Source: Pilasporangium apinafurcum
Taxonomy: Eukaryota; Oomycota; Peronosporomycetes; Pythiales; Pythiaceae
DNA: 64,000 nucleotides
Direction: 5' to 3'
Assembly: GCA_001600495.1 (NCBI GenBank)
Contig: BCKE01000060.1
Coordinates: forward strand, 1 to 64,000
The notes below the pieces were generated by a model that saw only the letters and a list, made by a program, of their open reading frames with translations, was not told the origin of the DNA and ran no database searches. Numbering within the stretch: the stretch's first letter is position 1; each line of letters starts with the position of its first letter. Both the position numbers and the translations under genes were made by a program. Below are positions 21,487-32,327 of this stretch, one piece after another.

Positions 21487-23526
21487 ATGAAGCTCTACAA
21501 GTCTGTCATCGTCGCTGCTGTGGTGTGTGCTACCAAAGTACAGGCCATTGATTTCTATGGCAGCACACTCGACGACGACGTAGCAGCGACAGTCACCGCA
21601 GCAGGCAGCGGAAGCGAGGAGATCGACAGCGAGTACACGACACTTGAGAGCTCGAGAAGCGAAGATTGCTCACAAGAGTTTTCGTTGGCCGCTTCTGGAA
21701 GTGAAGACTGCTCGAATGGTTTTTCACTCGCGGGCTCTACGAGTGAAGACTGTGAATACTCGCTCGCAAACTCCAACAGTGAGGACTGTGAATACTCGCT
21801 TGCGGGCTCTACGAGTGAAGATTGCGAATACTCGCTTGCGGGTTCTACGAGTGAAGACTGCGAATACTCGCTCGCAGACTCCAACAGTGAAGACTGCGAA
21901 TATTCGCTCGCTGGCTCCAGTAGCGAAGACTGCGAATACTCGCTCGCAGGAAGTAGCAACACCGACACGTCGACTGGAACGACGACCACTGGTTCGACTT
22001 CTACTTCGACTTCCACGACGGATAACACTTCCACCTCTACGGCCGACAACACGTCTACTTCCACGAATGGTGGCTCCACATCTACATCCACGTCTACCAC
22101 GACGACTACCACGACCACGGGTAATGAATCTGGCGTTGGTAACGAAGGTGACTATGATGAATCGACGAGCGATGACAACACATCCACATCTACCACTAGT
22201 AATGCGAGCACTGGAAAGACGTCGAATTCGTCCAATTCAAACACGAGCAACTCAAACTCGAGCAAAAACTCAAACTCGAGCAAAAACTCAAACACGAGCA
22301 CGAGCACCTCGAACTCGAGTAAGAACTCGAATTCGAGCAAGAACTCGAATTCGAGCAAGAACTCCAGTTCTGGAAAGACCTCGACATCGACAACCACGAC
22401 GACCACGACTACTACTACTACGAAGAACAACTCGTCATCGAACAACTCTTCGTCGAGCAAAACGAACTCGTCCACAAGCAAGTCAAACTCGTCCACAAGC
22501 AAGTCAAACTCCTCCACGAGCAACAACTCTTCTACAAGCAACAACTCAACTGGCAAGAACTCGTCCTCAAATGGAAAGAACTCGAGTTCTGGAAACACGT
22601 CGACTGGCAATACGTCCACGTCAACGGGTACCACATCTTCGACCCCATCCACTTCTACCTCAACCTCGACCAGCACATCGACGACGACGACGACCAATAC
22701 GTCGGGATCGACGACTGCTGGTTCATCCAATACGTCGACCGGTACAACCTCTGGTTCGTCGACCGGTACGTCCACTAGTACTAGTACCACGACTACTAGT
22801 TCTTCGACTGGAACTTCCACTGGCACGACGACTGACTCTGAGGATTGCAGTCAAGAGTATGACCTCGCTGACTCGGAAGACTGCAGCCAGGGATACGACC
22901 TTGCTGACTCGGAAGATTGCAGCCAGGNNNNNNNNNNNNNNNNNNNNNNNNNNNNNNNNNNNNNNNNNNNNNNNNNNNNNNNNNNNNNNNNNNNNNNNNN
23001 NNNNNNNNNNNNNNNNNNNNNNNNNNNTGACTCTGAGGATTGCAGTCAAGAGTATGACCTCGCTGACTCGGAAGACTGCAGCCAGGGATACGACCTTGCT
23101 GACTCGGAAGATTGCAGCCAGGAATACGATCTTGCTAGCTCTGAAGACTGCAGTCAGGAATACGAGCTTGCCAGCTCTGGTTCGGAGTACAGCCAAGAGT
23201 ACGATAATGAAGCTGACGCAACCTCAACGACCGGATTGACGCTCTCTCCAGAAATTGCTTCTACGGCTGGCAGTGATACCACTGCAACTGCTACTGCTTC
23301 TAGCAGCTCTACTGCTACCGTGTCTGGCTACTCTGTTGAATCTGTGAACTTCGCTGCCGGTGATGCTGACGAAGAGGACTCTTCGCTCACTGTGCCACTC
23401 GTCGCTGCTGGCTGCGCTGTCGGTGCGCTTGCTGTTGCCGCGTATGTGTACAAGAAACGTCGTTCGTCCAAAGCACAGTCGTCACAGGGTGCCATCTTCA
23501 CAGTTGACAAAGACTCGGCTTTGTAG
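21487..23526 (+). CDS. Mucin-like surface protein with SEDC repeats
   Basis: A single exon, 679 residues as assembled, interrupted by a 100-N gap. Layout: signal peptide (MKLYKSVIVAAVVCATKVQA); about ten N-terminal units of the form SEDCEYSLAGS; a roughly 300-residue Ser/Thr/Asn/Lys-rich stretch suited to dense O-glycosylation; a second array of DSEDCSQEYDLA units; a linker; then one transmembrane segment (VPLVAAGCAVGALAVAAYVY) and a short basic cytoplasmic tail. It is therefore predicted to be a type I membrane protein displayed on the surface. The two arrays share a SEDC core with a regularly placed cysteine, so inter-repeat disulphides are possible. Length is unreliable because of the gap. 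No enzyme domain is visible; adhesion or a protective coat is inference. Confidence 0.78.
   Translation: MKLYKSVIVAAVVCATKVQAIDFYGSTLDDDVAATVTAAGSGSEEIDSEYTTLESSRSEDCSQEFSLAASGSEDCSNGFSLAGSTSEDCEYSLANSNSEDCEYSLAGSTSEDCEYSLAGSTSEDCEYSLADSNSEDCEYSLAGSSSEDCEYSLAGSSNTDTSTGTTTTGSTSTSTSTTDNTSTSTADNTSTSTNGGSTSTSTSTTTTTTTTGNESGVGNEGDYDESTSDDNTSTSTTSNASTGKTSNSSNSNTSNSNSSKNSNSSKNSNTSTSTSNSSKNSNSSKNSNSSKNSSSGKTSTSTTTTTTTTTTTKNNSSSNNSSSSKTNSSTSKSNSSTSKSNSSTSNNSSTSNNSTGKNSSSNGKNSSSGNTSTGNTSTSTGTTSSTPSTSTSTSTSTSTTTTTNTSGSTTAGSSNTSTGTTSGSSTGTSTSTSTTTTSSSTGTSTGTTTDSEDCSQEYDLADSEDCSQGYDLADSEDCSQXXXXXXXXXXXXXXXXXXXXXXXXXXXXXXXXXXDSEDCSQEYDLADSEDCSQGYDLADSEDCSQEYDLASSEDCSQEYELASSGSEYSQEYDNEADATSTTGLTLSPEIASTAGSDTTATATASSSSTATVSGYSVESVNFAAGDADEEDSSLTVPLVAAGCAVGALAVAAYVYKKRRSSKAQSSQGAIFTVDKDSAL
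22833..23122. repeat. Assembly gap of 100 N flanked by identical 95-base sequences
   Basis: Bases 22928-23027 are exactly 100 N, a usual placeholder for unknown gap size. The 95 bases before the gap (22833-22927) are identical to the 95 bases after it (23028-23122). Either two contig ends overlap and the gap is artificial, or a tandem SEDC array was collapsed. The array length, and so the protein length, is undetermined. Confidence 0.9.
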
Positions 23527-23745
23527 GCGGTGATTGATTTTTGGTGAGATTCCAAGTGAGTGGCTGCGGCTTCCAAGAGTTCTATGGATTTTGTGCCTGC
23601 GTAACATAAATGATCAATTGATGCTGTGTCTCTGTTATCTAATCTGTGGTAGTCAAAATATTTTGGAATAGAAACATGTTTGTTTCCATACTCTTTCGTC
23701 ATATTAACATTTCAGGTTATTTTACGGACTTGTACAAGTACAGCA

Positions 23746-24517
23746 TTAATCCATATTGCATTGCGAATACGAGATTTGACGCTCTTCTGCACAGTAATGG
23801 CCACGTATCTATGCTCGCAAAACGAGCCACATTACATAACATTAGCATTTAGCCACACTTCAATTTTATAAATTAAGTGAACATACCGCTCTTGGTTCTG
23901 ATTCCCCACACCTCTAGCTCACGGATTCCGTAGATCACGCGTTCGTTCGTAGTCGACACGGTTGTGCTCGTCCCATCTTCGCAGCTGTATGAGTCGACAC
24001 ATACATTAGGGGAATCAATTACCACCCGAAGATAGTAAAAGCGTATGTCCACGTCAGACAATCCATCAGTGATCACATCGATGCGATCATATTCCATTGC
24101 GGCGTTCGTGATCTCGGCAATGGTCTTGAAGACCTCACCGGCATACGATATTTGAATGTGATATGCCGTCGGAGTCAGGAAGCCATGCCATCGGATAATA
24201 ATACGCGAGAGGGTAGGCACGGTGTATGTGAGATTGACTTGATAAAACACACTCTCGCTTTCATTATCACCTCCTGACCACCAACTCGACTGGTCGATGA
24301 AGCCGTCGATGGCGTTATCTGGAAGATATACCGTGTCATACAGTACATTGGGAACGTAGTTGTAGTAGCTGCTGGCGTACGCACGTTGGCCCACTGCTGC
24401 ATTAAATTCCACGCCAGGGAAGTTTGCAGACTTGGCGCCATGTACATGCCATATTGGCCATACAGCTAGGAAAAAAAAGAAGTCGAAGAGCGGAGAGTGA
24501 TGATCACTTTGTGCCAT
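23746..24517 (-). CDS. Discoidin (F5/8 type C)-like domain protein, probably secreted
   Basis: Exon 1 is 24517-23887 and a short second exon is 23786-23746, joined by a 100-base intron (gtatgt to tgtgcag). This gives 223 residues. The N-terminus has a hydrophobic segment (LFDFFFFLAVWPIWHVHG) that can act as a signal peptide. The body is a jelly-roll typical of F5/8 type C domains: an early NAIDGF and WWSGG pair (compare NxxDGdxxTxW), central strands FYQVNLTYTVPTLSRIIIRW, and the end YGIRELEVWGIR, a classic terminal strand. Such domains bind glycans or phospholipids outside the cell. The terminal exon adds 13 residues and is less certain than exon 1. It is convergent with the mucin-like gene. 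Confidence 0.72.
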
Positions 24518-24694
24518 GAGTTGAAGTGGGCTCTAATAATAATTCCAATATAAGAATACGGGACTACTCAACGGAGAAGCGTAAGTGAATATTGCTGACA
24601 TCGAAGGGACGCGCGTTCGTACAAAGGAGTCGTTTGATATAGTTGCGTTAATCTATGATCATATTTGTCAGTTAAGGGAGTGCAATCAACAAAC

Positions 24695-27600
24695 ATGAAC
24701 GATGCAGCGGTTGATTTGCATTTGAAAATGAGCAAGAAGATTGCTCAACTGACCAAGGTCATCTTCCACTTGAACACTCGCAATGAAGATTTCCAGATGG
24801 AATTTGCCCATACGAAGAAAGTTCATGCAGGGGAGTTGCAGCAACTCACGCTTGATGCGGCTACGAAGTTGCGGTTGCTGCAAGAACAGCTTCAGACACA
24901 GACGAATGTCACTATGCAATGGGAACGACAGGCGACGAAAGAAAAGGAGCGATTCACTCAAGAGTTTAAGAAATATCAAGACAAGATGCAGGCGAGACAA
25001 ACAACTATGGAACAAGAATTCAAACAGAAAGTAACTGAGCTGGAAAACCAAGTAGTGCAAAACCAGCGAACTTTTCAAGAGCGGTTGCAGCAACTGACGA
25101 AGATGGCAGAAACACAACAACAGCGTGCATCAGTATCGTCTTCAGCGACTACAGCAGCGTTGAAAGCAACCTATGAGAAGGAAACGGACGAGTTACGAGC
25201 AAAGCACACGGAGGAAGTGACTCAACTTGTTATGATGTCTAACGCCAAGTACAACCAGATGCTCGCCGAGCAATTGCGTCTGCAAGATGCGTTAAAGGAG
25301 GAGCTAACGAAAGCAAAAGTAGCATGGGAGCAACAGGTACTGCAGCTACAAACTGAACATACGAATCAAATTAGTGCGCAAAGTCAATCTGCAAAAGAAA
25401 CATTCGACAACATGAAACATCAGCTGGTGAGTAAGATAGAGAAGCTATTGGCTGAATCAGAAGTGTTGAGAGGCCACGAGACGAAGCTACGCCAGGAAAA
25501 GGACGCTTTTGTGCAATCACAGAGCGAGTTACAAAGACATCTGAAGCAGTTGGAACTAGAAGTGACAAAAGCAGAGCACGAAACGCAAAGTGTGCGTAAA
25601 GATGCTGAAATGAAAGCTCAAAATCTGCAAGAGCGAATCATACTCGGTACAGAGAAGATTGATCAATTGGCACAGGAGTTGGAAGCTCTTCGGAGTACGC
25701 TTCAATTAAGGGATCAGGCATTGATGACGGCACAGAAAGATTTGGAAGCAGCTCAGATGGAGACTCTCCAGCGTAACATGAACTTGTCTGAGAAAAGTGC
25801 CCTGTTCAATCAGCAAGTCAAAGACAAAGAACTTCAAATAGCTAACCTAGACGCTCAATTACGAATGGCGAGTCAGCAATTCTCTATGATGGAGACTACG
25901 CTTCAAAAGAAAATTCAGACGTTGGAAGCAACTGTAACTGCAAAAGAAGGAGACATAAGCGGATATATAGCAAAGCTTGCAGCTGGTGACCTCAAAATAA
26001 GTCATCTGCAGAAAGAAAACGAAAAACTACTTGCTGAAATGACAAGAAAGACTACCGAATATCATAAAGAATTAGAGCAATTGAAGGAAAAGCATGCAAA
26101 ACATTTACAAGAAGTTGCCTCAAGCCATGCGAGCGAAATGAAATCCCAAAATGAAGAAACATCACGACAACTAGAGCGGTTGGAAGCTCAGCTTAAGGAA
26201 AAATCGACCGTTTTACACGAACAAACTATTCAAAAACTACAAGCTGAGCATTCCGCAGCTTTGGAAAAAGAGAAAGAGGCATTTGAAGCGATAGAAGCCA
26301 AACTAAAACTTGAGCTCGTCCGTCTAGAGACAGAAGCCAAGTCCATTGAGACTCGAAACTCTGTGCAAGAAAAGGAGCTGGCAGATTCAAAGAAGAAATA
26401 CGCGGATCTTACTAGCGAGATGAAAAAACGCCAGGAACGGATAATGACGTTGGAAAATGAGAAGGAGCAGCAGCAGAAAACTTCACAGAAATCCCAAAAG
26501 GAAAAGGATGACATGTATCAGAAGCGCATCAAGGAACTTACAACCCAGAATGAGAGTTCAGTAAAGAAACTGATGACTGAGAAAGAACAGCTCCAACAGC
26601 AGCACACACAAACACTTTTGAACCTCGCCCGAGAACATGAAATTAAGATCAAAAAGCTTCAAGGCGAGTGGGAATTGCTGCAACAAGCTCAATTGACATC
26701 CCAAACAACTCAGCTCGGTGAATTCTACGAACTTCAGCTGACAGCACTAAGAGATGAGCTGCATCAAAATCAAGCACAACTCGCAAGGATGAACCAAGAA
26801 GCTCAAGAAACGCAGCGATCTTTAGAGGAGATAGCGTTATATGAGAAAGAAGACCTTCGAAGCTGCTTTGTACACTTGGCTAGCAAATTTGCAGTAGAGC
26901 AAGCGGAACGAGAGAATCGTGCACTAGAAAGTATGGAGGACACACTAAAAGCGCATGCGAAGGAACTAGAAGCGCTAGCTTCGCGGCTAACAAGTGAAAG
27001 GGATGAGCTTCTTGCAGCTTCACGTGCAGACGCGGAGACAAGAGCGGTACAACTTGCTTTGAAACATCGTCAGGAACTTCAAGTGTGCTACCAGCAACAC
27101 AGTCAAGAGCTCCAAGATCAGCGTGAGACCTTAGTAGCAAAGCACAACTGTGAAGTCCTGGCACTCCGTGCAGAAGCGGCACAAAAGCTACGTGACACAG
27201 CGATGCAAAAGGACCGACAACGAGAGGAAGCTTTGATGGAGGCTCAGATCCGCCACGACACTGAGTATGGGCTGCTTCAGAAAGAAGCAGAGCTGATTCG
27301 GAGTGCATTGAAAGAGAAAACTTTCGACTACAACAACAGTACGAAGGAAAATGAGCGTCTCAGTAATGCTCTGGATGCCAAAACGAAAGAAATGACAGAG
27401 AAGATCGTATCACTAGAGAAATCTAATCGCGAACATATTGAGATGCTCAAGAAGGCGGCTAAAATGGACATGGATCGATTGTTAGAGGAAAATTTGGCTG
27501 AAACCAAGTTGTTGAGCGACCAATTCGAAGAAACTAAACGCCTAATGGTAGACAAGGTGACGTTTTTAAAGCAAACAATCAGTGAATGGGAAGATCGATA

Positions 27601-28027
27601 TGCGCGACGTGAGAGTCGGCCGGAGGACGTGAGTCGCATCGCCGATCTCGAGCGATTGGTAGTGGAGAAAGAAGCGCTAGTGCGACAAACACTGGATGAG
27701 ATGGCGTACTTTAAGCGAGAGCTACTAAACCGCGAAGAAATGTACAACAAGACATTTGCACGCACACCAAATGTCGGAGTGATGCAGGTGCTGAAGCCAC
27801 ACGTCCAGCTGCAAGCCCAAATGCAACAACAAACGAATACGGCACCACAGTTGAAAAGAAAAACAAAACCGTCTACTAGTGGACGTAATAATAATAACGA
27901 CTCCAATTCCGTCCTAAACGCGAATGCATCAGAGGAGCTTCAGCGCAGAAACAGTATCAGTGGCGGAAGCAACAATGGCATGAAGAAATCTTTGCCACCG
28001 CTCAATAATAATCAGATTGTTATGTAA
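24695..28027 (+). CDS. FAM184-like coiled-coil protein
   Basis: A single long exon of 1110 residues. The start MNDAAVDLHLKMSKKIAQLT leads into LTKVIFHLNTRNEDFQ, the conserved N-terminal signature of FAM184 proteins. Almost all the rest is heptad-rich coiled coil with high Glu, Lys and Gln, followed by an unstructured Asn/Ser-rich tail of about 80 residues. FAM184 genes are kept mainly in organisms with cilia, but their molecular function is not well known. A rod-like structural role at the flagellum or cytoskeleton is inference. The open frame extends ten codons upstream only through a TTG, so the ATG at 24695 is used. Confidence 0.8.
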   Translation: MNDAAVDLHLKMSKKIAQLTKVIFHLNTRNEDFQMEFAHTKKVHAGELQQLTLDAATKLRLLQEQLQTQTNVTMQWERQATKEKERFTQEFKKYQDKMQARQTTMEQEFKQKVTELENQVVQNQRTFQERLQQLTKMAETQQQRASVSSSATTAALKATYEKETDELRAKHTEEVTQLVMMSNAKYNQMLAEQLRLQDALKEELTKAKVAWEQQVLQLQTEHTNQISAQSQSAKETFDNMKHQLVSKIEKLLAESEVLRGHETKLRQEKDAFVQSQSELQRHLKQLELEVTKAEHETQSVRKDAEMKAQNLQERIILGTEKIDQLAQELEALRSTLQLRDQALMTAQKDLEAAQMETLQRNMNLSEKSALFNQQVKDKELQIANLDAQLRMASQQFSMMETTLQKKIQTLEATVTAKEGDISGYIAKLAAGDLKISHLQKENEKLLAEMTRKTTEYHKELEQLKEKHAKHLQEVASSHASEMKSQNEETSRQLERLEAQLKEKSTVLHEQTIQKLQAEHSAALEKEKEAFEAIEAKLKLELVRLETEAKSIETRNSVQEKELADSKKKYADLTSEMKKRQERIMTLENEKEQQQKTSQKSQKEKDDMYQKRIKELTTQNESSVKKLMTEKEQLQQQHTQTLLNLAREHEIKIKKLQGEWELLQQAQLTSQTTQLGEFYELQLTALRDELHQNQAQLARMNQEAQETQRSLEEIALYEKEDLRSCFVHLASKFAVEQAERENRALESMEDTLKAHAKELEALASRLTSERDELLAASRADAETRAVQLALKHRQELQVCYQQHSQELQDQRETLVAKHNCEVLALRAEAAQKLRDTAMQKDRQREEALMEAQIRHDTEYGLLQKEAELIRSALKEKTFDYNNSTKENERLSNALDAKTKEMTEKIVSLEKSNREHIEMLKKAAKMDMDRLLEENLAETKLLSDQFEETKRLMVDKVTFLKQTISEWEDRYARRESRPEDVSRIADLERLVVEKEALVRQTLDEMAYFKRELLNREEMYNKTFARTPNVGVMQVLKPHVQLQAQMQQQTNTAPQLKRKTKPSTSGRNNNNDSNSVLNANASEELQRRNSISGGSNNGMKKSLPPLNNNQIVM

Positions 28028-28133
28028 CCAATGGATATAAGTTATTTAACACGGTCATATTCATAACGGCGATGTCATAATAGTTTAAATTGGGTTGGGA
28101 AGAGAATCGAAGAAAGGAAAGACACAGGAAAAA

Positions 28134-29683
28134 ATGCCGGGGAGCGAAGCGATTGACGGCGAGTTGAAGCGCGTATGTTTAGAGCTGCTATGATTGTGGG
28201 GCTATTGATATTAATATCTACTGATGTATTTGTTTGCTTATCAATTAGATTGCGTCGATTCCAGACCAGAAGGAGAAAACGAATGCGTACAAGGTGGGCA
28301 ACTGCGATCTTTTTAGTGATGTTTTCTTATCGTTATGCATGGATTCAACGCAATTGGTCAAACTTTCCATTTTGCTTTCTTCACTTCAGGTATTGCTGGA
28401 CCAGTCTCTGTATGATTTTCAATGCTTGCAAGCGATTGTCACCCATTGTATGCTGCACATCTGGATATGTCATACCTGCATATTGGCACAGATACACATC
28501 TGACTGACTTCCTATTTCCATTGACCTTAGTGCTAGGAGAAGATGTCCTGTTGGTTATCTCTCGAGCGGTATGTTGATTTTAGCTGTACATCTGGCGATT
28601 GCAATCCTCTTAAGGCGTTATCGTGGTTCCAATATATAATAGGTGATTACGCACCTGGCGACAGCTATCGCGCAGATCGATCCGGACACCCACCCGTGGA
28701 AGTTGGATTTCATCATTTTCTGTTTGGGAAAGATCAAGCCACGCATTCTCTCTTTTGAAGAACCTGACGTGCTCTTCCGCGAGTCTCTAGCGGAGCTGTA
28801 CATGGAAGAAGAAGAGTATATTGAAGCTGCCAAAGCACTCGCTGCGATCAACCTGGAAAGCTCTGCTCGGCAGTACACGGACGTGCAAAAGGCTGAAAAA
28901 TATGTCAAGATTGCAGAACTATATCTACAGGAAGACGAAACAGTTGATGCCGAAAATTTCATTAATCGTGCTTCGCGATTCATCCACAGCGTAGAGGATT
29001 GGGCATTAAAACTACGCTATCAAGTCTCATACGCGCGGATTTTGGACTCAAAACGCAAATTCCTGGACGCTGCATTACGCTACTACGAGTTCTCACAGTC
29101 TAAGCCAGACGAAGTAGATCCTGATGACTTACTGGAATTATTGGGCAAGGCTGTGACGTGTGCCATCCTCGCCTCTGCTGGGCCACAGCGATCTCGTCTC
29201 TTGGGCACCCTGTATAAGGATGAACGCGTCAAGAACAGCGATCACGTGGCGATTTTGGAGAAAATGTACATGGAGCAGCTGATTCGTCGACCCGAGCTGG
29301 TGCAATTTGAGAAAAGTTTGTTGGCGCACCAGAAAGCGGTACTAGCGAATGGATTTACTGTGCTTGAAAATGCTTTCCTGGAACATAATTTGCTGGCGGC
29401 CAGTCGTGTCTATAGCAGCATTTCGCTGCAGGAACTGGGAAAACTGCTGGAAATCGATGCCGATAGTGCTGAAAGAGTCGCTGCAACGATGATTTTTGAA
29501 GAACGAATGAAGGGTAGCATTGATCAGCACAGTGGATTTCTGGAATTTGAAAACACGGATGACGAAGTTTTGTCGGCGTTTGACACACGCATCAGCTCGA
29601 TCTGCTTCAATGTCAACCAGTGTGCAGAGCAAATTGAGCAGCAGTATCCTCAACTCGTGCGAGCTAATGCGACTAACCGTTAA
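28134..29683 (+). CDS. CSN4: COP9 signalosome subunit 4
   Basis: Five exons: 28134-28172, 28249-28293, 28390-28447, 28531-28568 and 28643-29683. All phases agree and the product is 406 residues, the same length as human CSN4. The spliced N-terminus reads VLLDQSLYDFQCLQAIVTH followed by LLGEDVLLVISRA; the body has TPR-like helices (LAELYMEEEEYIEAAKALAA), and the C-terminal third is a PCI domain (LEHNLLAASRVYSSISLQEL). CSN4 is a scaffold of the signalosome, which removes NEDD8 from cullins and so resets CRL ligases. This ties functionally to the TRPC4AP-type receptor in the same window. The four small 5' exons illustrate how intron-rich this genome is. Confidence 0.93.
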
Positions 29684-29959
29684 ATGGTTTCTGCAATCCT
29701 ACTGACGACAGGAGGAGATGGTAATATCTGGAACATGATTGTACATGCCGCTTTTGACGTGCTATGTTTTAGTGCATAAATGAATGCTGGCGACGTTCAA
29801 TAAAAGTGATTTGGCTTTCTGTCCAAAATAAATGGTTCGCCCAAGTAGAAACCTCGAGATACAGGTGAATACAAGTGTATGATGGTTTGTCACATTCATT
29901 TGCATCTTTCACATCTAAACATCTCGTTCATCTCAAACAAAATCTAGCCAAAGGGTTAG

Positions 29960-31786
29960 TTATGGTGTCAACGTCGCTGTGTCGTTCTTGCGTTTGTACA
30001 CAACATAATCAGCATATTGCACATGCTTTGCTGTCAAGCCCGGAATATAAAACGATCGATACGGAGATTTCGAGGTTTCAGCGTCGAGAAATCGCTCGCT
30101 ATGCACTATTTCCCATGTACTTGTCTCTTCCCAAAACTTGGTTTCTTGCTGGTCGGGTAAATTCAGATCCACCACGTAATCACACTCGCTTAAGTCCACA
30201 TAGCGTCCTGGCTCTTCACGGTTCTGGTTGTTCATCTCGCTGGGGATCACTGACGTGCCGTTCTCGTGCTGTTCGAAGTGCTTGGGCAGTTGGCCCGAAA
30301 ATGCCGACTTAAGGAATTGTACCTTCGTAGCATTGGTTGGAATGAAGAAATTCGTGGGAAAACGATGCCATTCTTTGCCTACACAGAGATTCACCGAATA
30401 ATCATTGCCTAAGAGAACACCTCTTGCATCGTTGGGGAGAACATGCTCATGCAAGTGAAGATACACACGCAATGGAGCACTAAAGTTGACCGTATTGCTC
30501 ACAATACGCGAGATCGAGAGCAACGCATATCCACTCAATATACCCACAACTACAAGAAGCCGCAACGAATTCCCAAATGCATTCTTTGGTCCGAAAATCC
30601 GACGGAGTTGGTATGTAATCGTGCTGAGTGTGACTGCCGCCGCCAGGCAAACGAGCGGATAAATCGGAAAAAGGAACCGTTCTTCTTTATGCGGCTGTGC
30701 AAACATGATGAGTAGCCAAATGTACAGAGGGGACAGATATGCCACCAACTGCAGCTTGGTGACATGGTAGTAACTTGGAAGAAAATAGACAAACAGCACA
30801 ACCGGTAGCGCCAGCAGGATTACAACGTTAAAATTGAGCGCGAGATTGAGCACGTAGAACGTCCAAGGCTCGGTGCCATACAAACTCGAGTCCGTCTCGC
30901 CACTGAGCACGTTGTAATGCACGATATTCCACGCAGGCAGCACCCATCGCTGATAAAAAAGGAAATTCATACCTATTTCCAACGCTACGATCGCCACACC
31001 GATGATCGCACCCATTGCAACACTCTTGAAGATTCCTCGGACATACAGTGTTTCCATAGCAAACGGTAAGAATAACACGCTGACATACGGCCAGCCACAG
31101 AGCACAGCGATAATCCCCCACGTCATCGCGCGGTAATATTGCTTTTGCATCCATGTATGCATGAACATCATCATCAGATACATGACGAACGAACTAGGCA
31201 GCAGCGCCGTACTAGAGTGGAATAACCCCGCGTTAAACAGCAGAAACCAGAGCAAATAGCGCCCGGTGCGTTTCCCAAAACAATCGACACACGTACGATA
31301 GAAATACGCTTCTGCGTTCGAACAGATGAGCCCCAACGCGCCTCGAATGCTGTAGAATACCATCATTTTGGATACTTCATGCGCTGCGCCACCCATCACG
31401 CCTAATGCGAGACCAAAACTGGAAAGTTTGGCAATCACAGCGTGGAATCCGATGTAGACATACGATCGCAGCGCATACACGGGTGAGTATTCCCATGTCT
31501 GGAATCCAAAGCCGTAAAGCAGATAATGGAGTGGCTCCCAGTAGTTAAAGGTCTCGTCGCAATCGGCGATCGGGTTGAGCAACGCAGACGCCATGCGTGG
31601 TAGCAGCAGCAGCGATGCCACGGTCTCCACCGATGGTGCCCACAATGCAAATTCCTCCTGTGCTTCTACTTTATCTTCTTTTTCATGGACGACATTCTTT
31701 CCCTTCGTTGTTTCTTTTGCGATGGAAGAAGCGGCAGTGCTGGCATTTTCCTTCATCTTCCTCTCATGACGTGGGGCCATTGTCAT
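29960..31786 (-). CDS. ALG9: ALG9 alpha-1,2-mannosyltransferase
   Basis: Intronless, 608 residues. After an N-terminal basic region come the GT22 signature segments: a first luminal loop with DCDETFNYWEPLHYLLYGFG and TWEYSPVYALRSY, several membrane spans, and PHKEERFLFPIYPLVCLAAA near the middle. ALG9 adds the seventh and ninth mannoses to the lipid-linked N-glycan precursor in the ER lumen, using dolichol-phosphate mannose. DPM1, which makes that donor, lies about 26 kb further along. GPI mannosyltransferases of the same family are the alternative, but the NYWEPLHYLLYG block points to ALG9. The ATG at 31786 is followed by another at 31780. The gene is convergent with CSN4. Confidence 0.9.
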   Translation of the reverse strand: MTMAPRHERKMKENASTAASSIAKETTKGKNVVHEKEDKVEAQEEFALWAPSVETVASLLLLPRMASALLNPIADCDETFNYWEPLHYLLYGFGFQTWEYSPVYALRSYVYIGFHAVIAKLSSFGLALGVMGGAAHEVSKMMVFYSIRGALGLICSNAEAYFYRTCVDCFGKRTGRYLLWFLLFNAGLFHSSTALLPSSFVMYLMMMFMHTWMQKQYYRAMTWGIIAVLCGWPYVSVLFLPFAMETLYVRGIFKSVAMGAIIGVAIVALEIGMNFLFYQRWVLPAWNIVHYNVLSGETDSSLYGTEPWTFYVLNLALNFNVVILLALPVVLFVYFLPSYYHVTKLQLVAYLSPLYIWLLIMFAQPHKEERFLFPIYPLVCLAAAVTLSTITYQLRRIFGPKNAFGNSLRLLVVVGILSGYALLSISRIVSNTVNFSAPLRVYLHLHEHVLPNDARGVLLGNDYSVNLCVGKEWHRFPTNFFIPTNATKVQFLKSAFSGQLPKHFEQHENGTSVIPSEMNNQNREEPGRYVDLSECDYVVDLNLPDQQETKFWEETSTWEIVHSERFLDAETSKSPYRSFYIPGLTAKHVQYADYVVYKRKNDTATLTP

Positions 31787-32327
31787 TGCCTTCAGATCAA
31801 ATAAATAACCACAAAGTTAACCTTTCATTCCAATAAAATGCTATCACTTTGAACTTAATTCCACATGTAATTAAGATAAATCATACCTGATAGCCGTTAA
31901 TCCTCCTTCTTGCCTTTCCGGTGCCCACGTGGCTGCTTGGGAGGGCAAAAGCGCAAATGGAATCGCATCAACGAAAACACACCACCGCCACCTTACGAGA
32001 ACACTACCTCTCTACCACTGACTTCATCTTCACAAGTCAATTGCGCATGCGACTGAGCTCCTCCTTATCTTGAAGTTGGATAGCACGAATTTTTGGCACT
32101 TCCCTCTAGAATTTTATCATCAACTCGTTGCTCTAGATGGCTAGTTTCTAACCAGAAGAAGACAAGGAGTATTCATCGTCACAGTTCAACATCCGTTTCA
32201 AAACGATGGCTTTACATATGGTAGACGACAAGAAGTGACTGCCCGGCTGACCCATCGATCGCGTGCTTCCCTGTAAATAGATCGACCACTAGATCGACGC
32301 CTTGCTCTCGAGGTTGTGGGCAAATGC
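31787..32327. other. Divergent promoter region of ALG9 and the cyclase gene
   Basis: About 540 bases between two divergent genes. Both promoters should lie here. I see no ORF with family motifs and no repeat; a pyrimidine-rich stretch occurs around 31900-32120. Confidence 0.5.

Noticed and set aside
21555-22826. Minus-strand ORFs of 187 and 224 codons rich in Val/Glu/Asp
   Set aside because: They are antisense shadows of the Ser/Thr/Asn repeats of the mucin-like gene; repetitive codon use keeps the reverse frame open.
21644-23239. 531-codon plus-strand ORF rich in Arg and Thr inside the mucin-like gene
   Set aside because: A second frame of the same repeats, lacking a signal peptide or ordered part; the frame with signal peptide and transmembrane end is the real one.
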